Shown here: positions 60,931 to 64,000 of the stretch, piece after piece
Numbering within the stretch: position 1 is the stretch's first letter
How the letters are laid out: every line of letters begins with the position of its first letter
Source of the DNA: Rhodoblastus sphagnicola
GTDB lineage: Bacteria > Pseudomonadota > Alphaproteobacteria > Rhizobiales > Beijerinckiaceae
NCBI RefSeq assembly: GCF_002937075.1
Contig: NZ_NHSJ01000134.1
Location: 62,001 to 126,000 of the forward strand
Direction of reading: 5' to 3'
Length of the DNA: 64,000 nt
Made by a program: the position numbers and the translations under genes
The notes under the pieces: model-generated
What the model saw: the letters and a program-made list of their open reading frames with translations, nothing else
What the model was told of the DNA's origin: nothing
The model's database searches: none

Positions 60931-61301
60931 AGAGTTATACGCAAAAAAGTTTTCTTGCATGGCATGTGACCGGACGTGGCTCCGCGCGCGTGGGCGGACC
61001 TGTGCCGCAAGCTTGCGCAATTGCGCGCAAGAGAGTCTTCGCCGCGCGCAAAAGTATGACGTAAATTACTGAAAAATAATGATTTTAATCTTCCGTGCGC
61101 AAGGGGGTGGGTCTTGGCGCGGGGCGATGCAAGACGCGATGAACGCCTGTTGCGACACGGCATGTTTTCGTTGGCGCCGTTGGCGTGAAAGCGCAAGTCT
61201 TGCGCAAGTCTTCGCGCGGGGAACACTTGCACACGGCGTTAACAGGTTTAGGCTTACTCCGCGATTCCGGCTTGAGAGCGCCGGCTGCAAAGGGGATTGA
61301 G
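60931..61301. other. GCGCAA-rich non-coding region before the histone-like gene
   Basis: No convincing ORF. The hexamer GCGCAA and its complement TTGCGC recur many times between about 61000 and 61215, including a 12-bp palindrome GCGCAATTGCGC at 61015-61026 and a tandem duplicate of GCGCAAGTCTT at 61191-61212. Such clustering suggests a protein-binding array or promoter region for the histone H1-like gene. Promoter boxes are not assigned. Confidence 0.5.
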
Positions 61302-62753
61302 ATGGCGCAAGCATCAAGAACAAAATCCGACGGCGCCAAATCGCCGGCGCGCAAATCCGAGAAGGCTTCGGGCAAGACCGCGAAAGCCGAGGAAGCTGCG
61401 ACAGAAACGAAGAAGAAGGCCGCCGCCAAAGCCGCGCCCGCCGCAGGCAAGAAGGCTGAAAGCAAGAAGGCTGAAAGCAAGTCCGCCAGCAAAGCTCCGA
61501 CGAAGAAGACCGCAGCAGAAAAACCCGCCGCCCGGAAGTCCGCGACCAAGGCCGCCGCCGCGAAGACCCCCCCGGCAAGCAAGACCAAAGTGAAGACAGT
61601 CGCCGCCAAGAGCGCCGGCAAGAGCGCCGGCAAGAGCGCCGGCAAGACAGCCGCCGCCAAAACCGCGCCCGCCGAAGGCAAGAAGTCCGCCGCCGGGAAG
61701 TCCGCGACCAAGGTTGTCGCCGCGAAGAAATCCGCCACGAAAACCACTGCGGCAAAATCGACGGAGAAGAAAGCGGTCGCGAAGAAACCCGCCGCCACCA
61801 AGTCGACCGCCGCTGAAAAGCCCGCCGGAAAGACGGCCGCCAAGACTGCTGGCAAGAGCGCCCTCAAGGCGGTTGCCAAGAGCGCCGGCAAGACTGCCGC
61901 CAAGAGCGCCCCCAAGGCGGCCGCGAAGAGCGCCCCCAAGGCGGCTGCAAAGAGCGCTCCCAAGGCGGCCGCTAAGAGCGCCCCCAAGGCGGCTGCAAAG
62001 AGCGCCGGCAAGGCGGCTGCGAAGAGCGCCCCCAAGGCGGCGGCCGCCAAGATCGCCCCCAAGGCGGCTGCAAAGAGCGCCCCCAAGTCGGCCGCCAAGA
62101 TCGCCCCCAAGGCGGCTGCAAAGAGCGCCGACAAGGCGGCTGCGAAGATCGCCCCCAAGGCGGCCGCCAAGAGCGCCCCCAAGACCAGCGCCAAGAGCGC
62201 CGCAAGCCTGAACGCCCGCACCAAGGCCGCCGAGCCGAAAAAGGCCGAAGCCAAGAAGTCTGACGGGAAAGCCGCCGTCGCCCAACCCCCCATCGCCGTC
62301 AATGCCGTCGGCAGGAAGGGCGCGGCCAAGGCTGCGGTAGCCAAGACCGCAAAGGTCGCGGCGCCCAAGATCGAGGGGGAGGCCGAGTCCGCCGCCAAAA
62401 AACCCGCCGCCAAAAAACCCGCCGCCGCCAAGACGGAAGTCAAGCCGGCCGCGCGCAGCGCCGCCGCGTCGCGCCGCGTGAGCAAGAAAATGGTGGAAGC
62501 CGCCGCGCCCGCCGCCGACCCGGTGAAGGCCAAGACGCCCGAATCCGTCGAGACGCCCGAGTCCGCCAAGACGCTCGCGCCCGTAAAGCCGAAGGCGCCG
62601 CGCAAGCCGAGGGCGAAGGTCGTCCCTCCGGCCGTTGAAGCGCCGGCCGTTGAAGCTCAGCCTGTTGAAGCTCCGATTGTTGAACCGCCGGCCGTTGAAC
62701 CGCCGGCCGTTGACGCGCCGGTTGAACCGGCTCCGGAAAACACGCAAGGCTGA
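61302..62753 (+). CDS. Histone H1-like Lys/Ala/Pro-rich protein
   Basis: A 483-residue, extremely basic low-complexity protein built of KSAPKAAA-, KSAGK- and KAAAK-type repeats, like the C-terminal tail of histone H1, AlgP or HctB proteins. It probably coats or compacts DNA. The C-terminal 60 residues change character to acidic, Pro/Val/Glu-rich repeats (EAPAVEAQPVEAPIVEPPAV). AGGGG precedes ATG 61302. The repetitive coding DNA is prone to expansion and contraction. Boundaries are sound, but the function is inferred from composition only. Confidence 0.85.
   Translation: MAQASRTKSDGAKSPARKSEKASGKTAKAEEAATETKKKAAAKAAPAAGKKAESKKAESKSASKAPTKKTAAEKPAARKSATKAAAAKTPPASKTKVKTVAAKSAGKSAGKSAGKTAAAKTAPAEGKKSAAGKSATKVVAAKKSATKTTAAKSTEKKAVAKKPAATKSTAAEKPAGKTAAKTAGKSALKAVAKSAGKTAAKSAPKAAAKSAPKAAAKSAPKAAAKSAPKAAAKSAGKAAAKSAPKAAAAKIAPKAAAKSAPKSAAKIAPKAAAKSADKAAAKIAPKAAAKSAPKTSAKSAASLNARTKAAEPKKAEAKKSDGKAAVAQPPIAVNAVGRKGAAKAAVAKTAKVAAPKIEGEAESAAKKPAAKKPAAAKTEVKPAARSAAASRRVSKKMVEAAAPAADPVKAKTPESVETPESAKTLAPVKPKAPRKPRAKVVPPAVEAPAVEAQPVEAPIVEPPAVEPPAVDAPVEPAPENTQG
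61850..62190. repeat. 24-bp-type coding tandem repeats in the histone-like gene
   Basis: About a dozen imperfect units based on AAGAGCGCCCCCAAGGCGGC plus a short GCN tail, each encoding K-S/I-A-P/G-K-A-A-A. A second, shorter array (GCCGGCAAGAGC units, KSAGKSAGK) occurs at about 61610-61650. Confidence 0.9.
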
Positions 62754-62799
62754 GGCGCAAGCCAAAGGCCGCAAACCCGGCGGGAACGTGGAAAGGCAA

Positions 62800-62822
62800 G
62801 GCGCGCCATTGCGGCGCGTCTT
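62800..62822 (+). terminator. Hairpin between the histone-like gene and ppc
   Basis: GGCGCGCC and GGCGCGTC pair (one wobble) with a 5-nt loop, followed by TTTCT, in the 87-bp gap between the convergent genes. Possible terminator for the histone-like gene. Confidence 0.55.
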
Positions 62823-62840
62823 TCTATTGGCGCATCTGAC

Positions 62841-64000
62841 TTACCCCGTATTGCGCAACCCCGCCGCAATGCCGTTGATCGCGACCAGAATGCCGATCCG
62901 CACCTTGCGGTCGTGGTCGCCGCCGCGCCAGCGGCGCAACAGCTCCGCCTGAAGATAGTTGAGCGGCGCGATATAGGGGAAGCGGTGGGCGATGGAGCGC
63001 GCCAGCGCCGGATTGTCGGCGAGGCGGTTGTTTTCGCCGGTGATGGTTTCGAGCGCGCCGAACGTGCGCCGCGCCTCGGCCTCGATCGCCGAGAAGATCG
63101 TCTTGGCCAGCGCGCGATCCGGGACGAGTCCGGCGTAGCTCTGGGCGATGGAAAAATCCGCCTTGGCCAAAACCATGTCCATGTTGGACAGCAGCGTGCG
63201 GAAGAACGGCCATTCCCTGTGCATGCGCTGGAGCAGTTCGGCCGAACCGCCTTGCGCGACAAAGGTTTCGACAGCGGCTCCAAACCCGTACCAGCCCGGC
63301 AGGGTGACGCGGCTCTGGCCCCAGGAAAAGCCCCAGGGAATGGCGCGCAAATCCTCGATTTTCCGAGTCGCCTTGCGCGAGGCCGGGCGCGAGCCGATGT
63401 TGAGTTCGGCGATTTCCGCGATGGGGGTGGCGGCGTAGAAATAATCGACAAAACCGGGCGTGTCATAGACCAGCGCGCGATAGGCCCGCATCGAGGCCTC
63501 CGACAGAGTCGCGGCGGCGTCGAGAAATTCGGTTGGGGGACGCTGGCCGTCGGACAGCAGCGTGGCTTCGAGGTCCGCCGCCATCAGCGTTTCCAGATTG
63601 CGCCGGCCGATTTCGGGATTGGCGTATTTGGCGTTGATCACCTCGCCCTGTTCGGTGAGGCGAATCTGGCCGCGCACCGTGCCCGGCGGCTGGGCGAGAA
63701 TGGCCTGGTAGGAGGGGCCGCCGCCGCGCCCCACCGCGCCGCCGCGTCCGTGGAACAACCTGAGACTCATGCCCTCCAGCGAATCGAACAAAGCGGCGAG
63801 CGCGGTGGAGGCGCGGTAAAGCTCCCAGTTGGAGGTGAGATAGCCGCCGTCCTTGTTGGAATCGGAATAGCCGAGCATCACGTCCTGCACCCCGCCGGAG
63901 CGCCGCATCAGAGCGGCCATGCCCGGCAGGGCGTAGAATTCGCGCATGATGGTTTCGGCGGCGCGCAAATCCTCGATGGTCTCGAACAAGGGCGTGACGA
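62841..64000 (-). CDS. ppc: Phosphoenolpyruvate carboxylase, C-terminal part (runs off the window)
   Basis: The last 386 or so codons of PEP carboxylase; the N-terminal part lies beyond position 64000. It carboxylates PEP to oxaloacetate as an anaplerotic step, and also in serine-cycle carbon assimilation. Visible signatures: [79 protein letters not shown] and the end [17 protein letters not shown]. It converges on the histone-like gene. Confidence 0.97.
   Translation of the reverse strand, partial: VTPLFETIEDLRAAETIMREFYALPGMAALMRRSGGVQDVMLGYSDSNKDGGYLTSNWELYRASTALAALFDSLEGMSLRLFHGRGGAVGRGGGPSYQAILAQPPGTVRGQIRLTEQGEVINAKYANPEIGRRNLETLMAADLEATLLSDGQRPPTEFLDAAATLSEASMRAYRALVYDTPGFVDYFYAATPIAEIAELNIGSRPASRKATRKIEDLRAIPWGFSWGQSRVTLPGWYGFGAAVETFVAQGGSAELLQRMHREWPFFRTLLSNMDMVLAKADFSIAQSYAGLVPDRALAKTIFSAIEAEARRTFGALETITGENNRLADNPALARSIAHRFPYIAPLNYLQAELLRRWRGGDHDRKVRIGILVAINGIAAGLRNTG

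Overview
The window is about 64 kb of GC-rich, densely coded chromosome from an alphaproteobacterium, most likely of the Hyphomicrobiales (Rhizobiales). Supporting signs are the two-piece permuted tmRNA beside sspB, the LdtR/DUF6163/L,D-transpeptidase group, DUF4169, the Asp-rich (non-zinc) type of HemB, and two families of dispersed palindromic repeats that I recall from Bradyrhizobium-like genomes. A stand-alone pqqA, a MoxY-like sensor kinase, a phosphoenolpyruvate carboxylase and a pair of bacteriophytochromes suggest a methylotrophic and/or light-sensing lineage near Beijerinckiaceae, Methylocystaceae or Rhodoblastus. That placement is inference. No phage, integrase, insertion sequence, CRISPR array, rRNA or tRNA gene was found.

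Layout. 1-7 kb: the end of a DUF485 gene, actP, a cNMP/CBS/DUF294 protein and a DnaQ-like exonuclease (acetate-uptake cluster), then a crotonase, a methyltransferase and a small XRE regulator behind an AT-rich region. 7-15 kb: a quinone oxidoreductase and a TSUP exporter, then a 1,823-residue membrane-anchored GH94 protein bracketed by two 210-bp direct repeats. 15-21 kb (minus strand): secreted small protein, MoxY-like histidine kinase, TonB-dependent receptor, a 25-residue pqqA outside any pqqBCDE operon, and two tandem Sel1-like secreted proteins. 21.6-27.9 kb: two bacteriophytochrome kinases, a single-domain response regulator and a REC-histidine kinase, all joined by 4-nt start/stop overlaps.

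28-42 kb: housekeeping and cell-wall genes (bpt, RDD protein, acetyltransferase, hemB, DUF6163, ldtR, L,D-transpeptidase, DMT-type transporter, RluA-family synthase, crcB), a decayed YafQ-type toxin, rarA, two tandem orphan ParA-like ATPases, pyrE, and then sspB directly downstream of the tmRNA gene whose tag SspB helps to recognise. 42-52 kb: 3-hydroxybutyryl-CoA dehydrogenase, thyA, a phosphatase fused to a kinase-like domain, folA, a methyltransferase/GT61 pair, and a group of small unrecognised proteins, one with a pentapeptide minisatellite.

52-64 kb: a PyrC-like protein without its HxH metal site, plsY and dprA in one overlapping operon; ruvX; a UPF0173 metallo-hydrolase; gatC-gatA-chorismate mutase-gatB; a Lys/Ala-rich histone H1-like protein; and the C-terminal part of ppc running off the right edge.

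Most promising for follow-up: the PQQ-peptide/TonB/MoxY-like locus, the phosphatase/kinase-like fusion, the membrane-GH94 fusion flanked by repeats, the four-gene phytochrome relay, and the tandem ParA pair with a shared upstream motif. All functional calls rest on motif recognition by eye; no database search was run.
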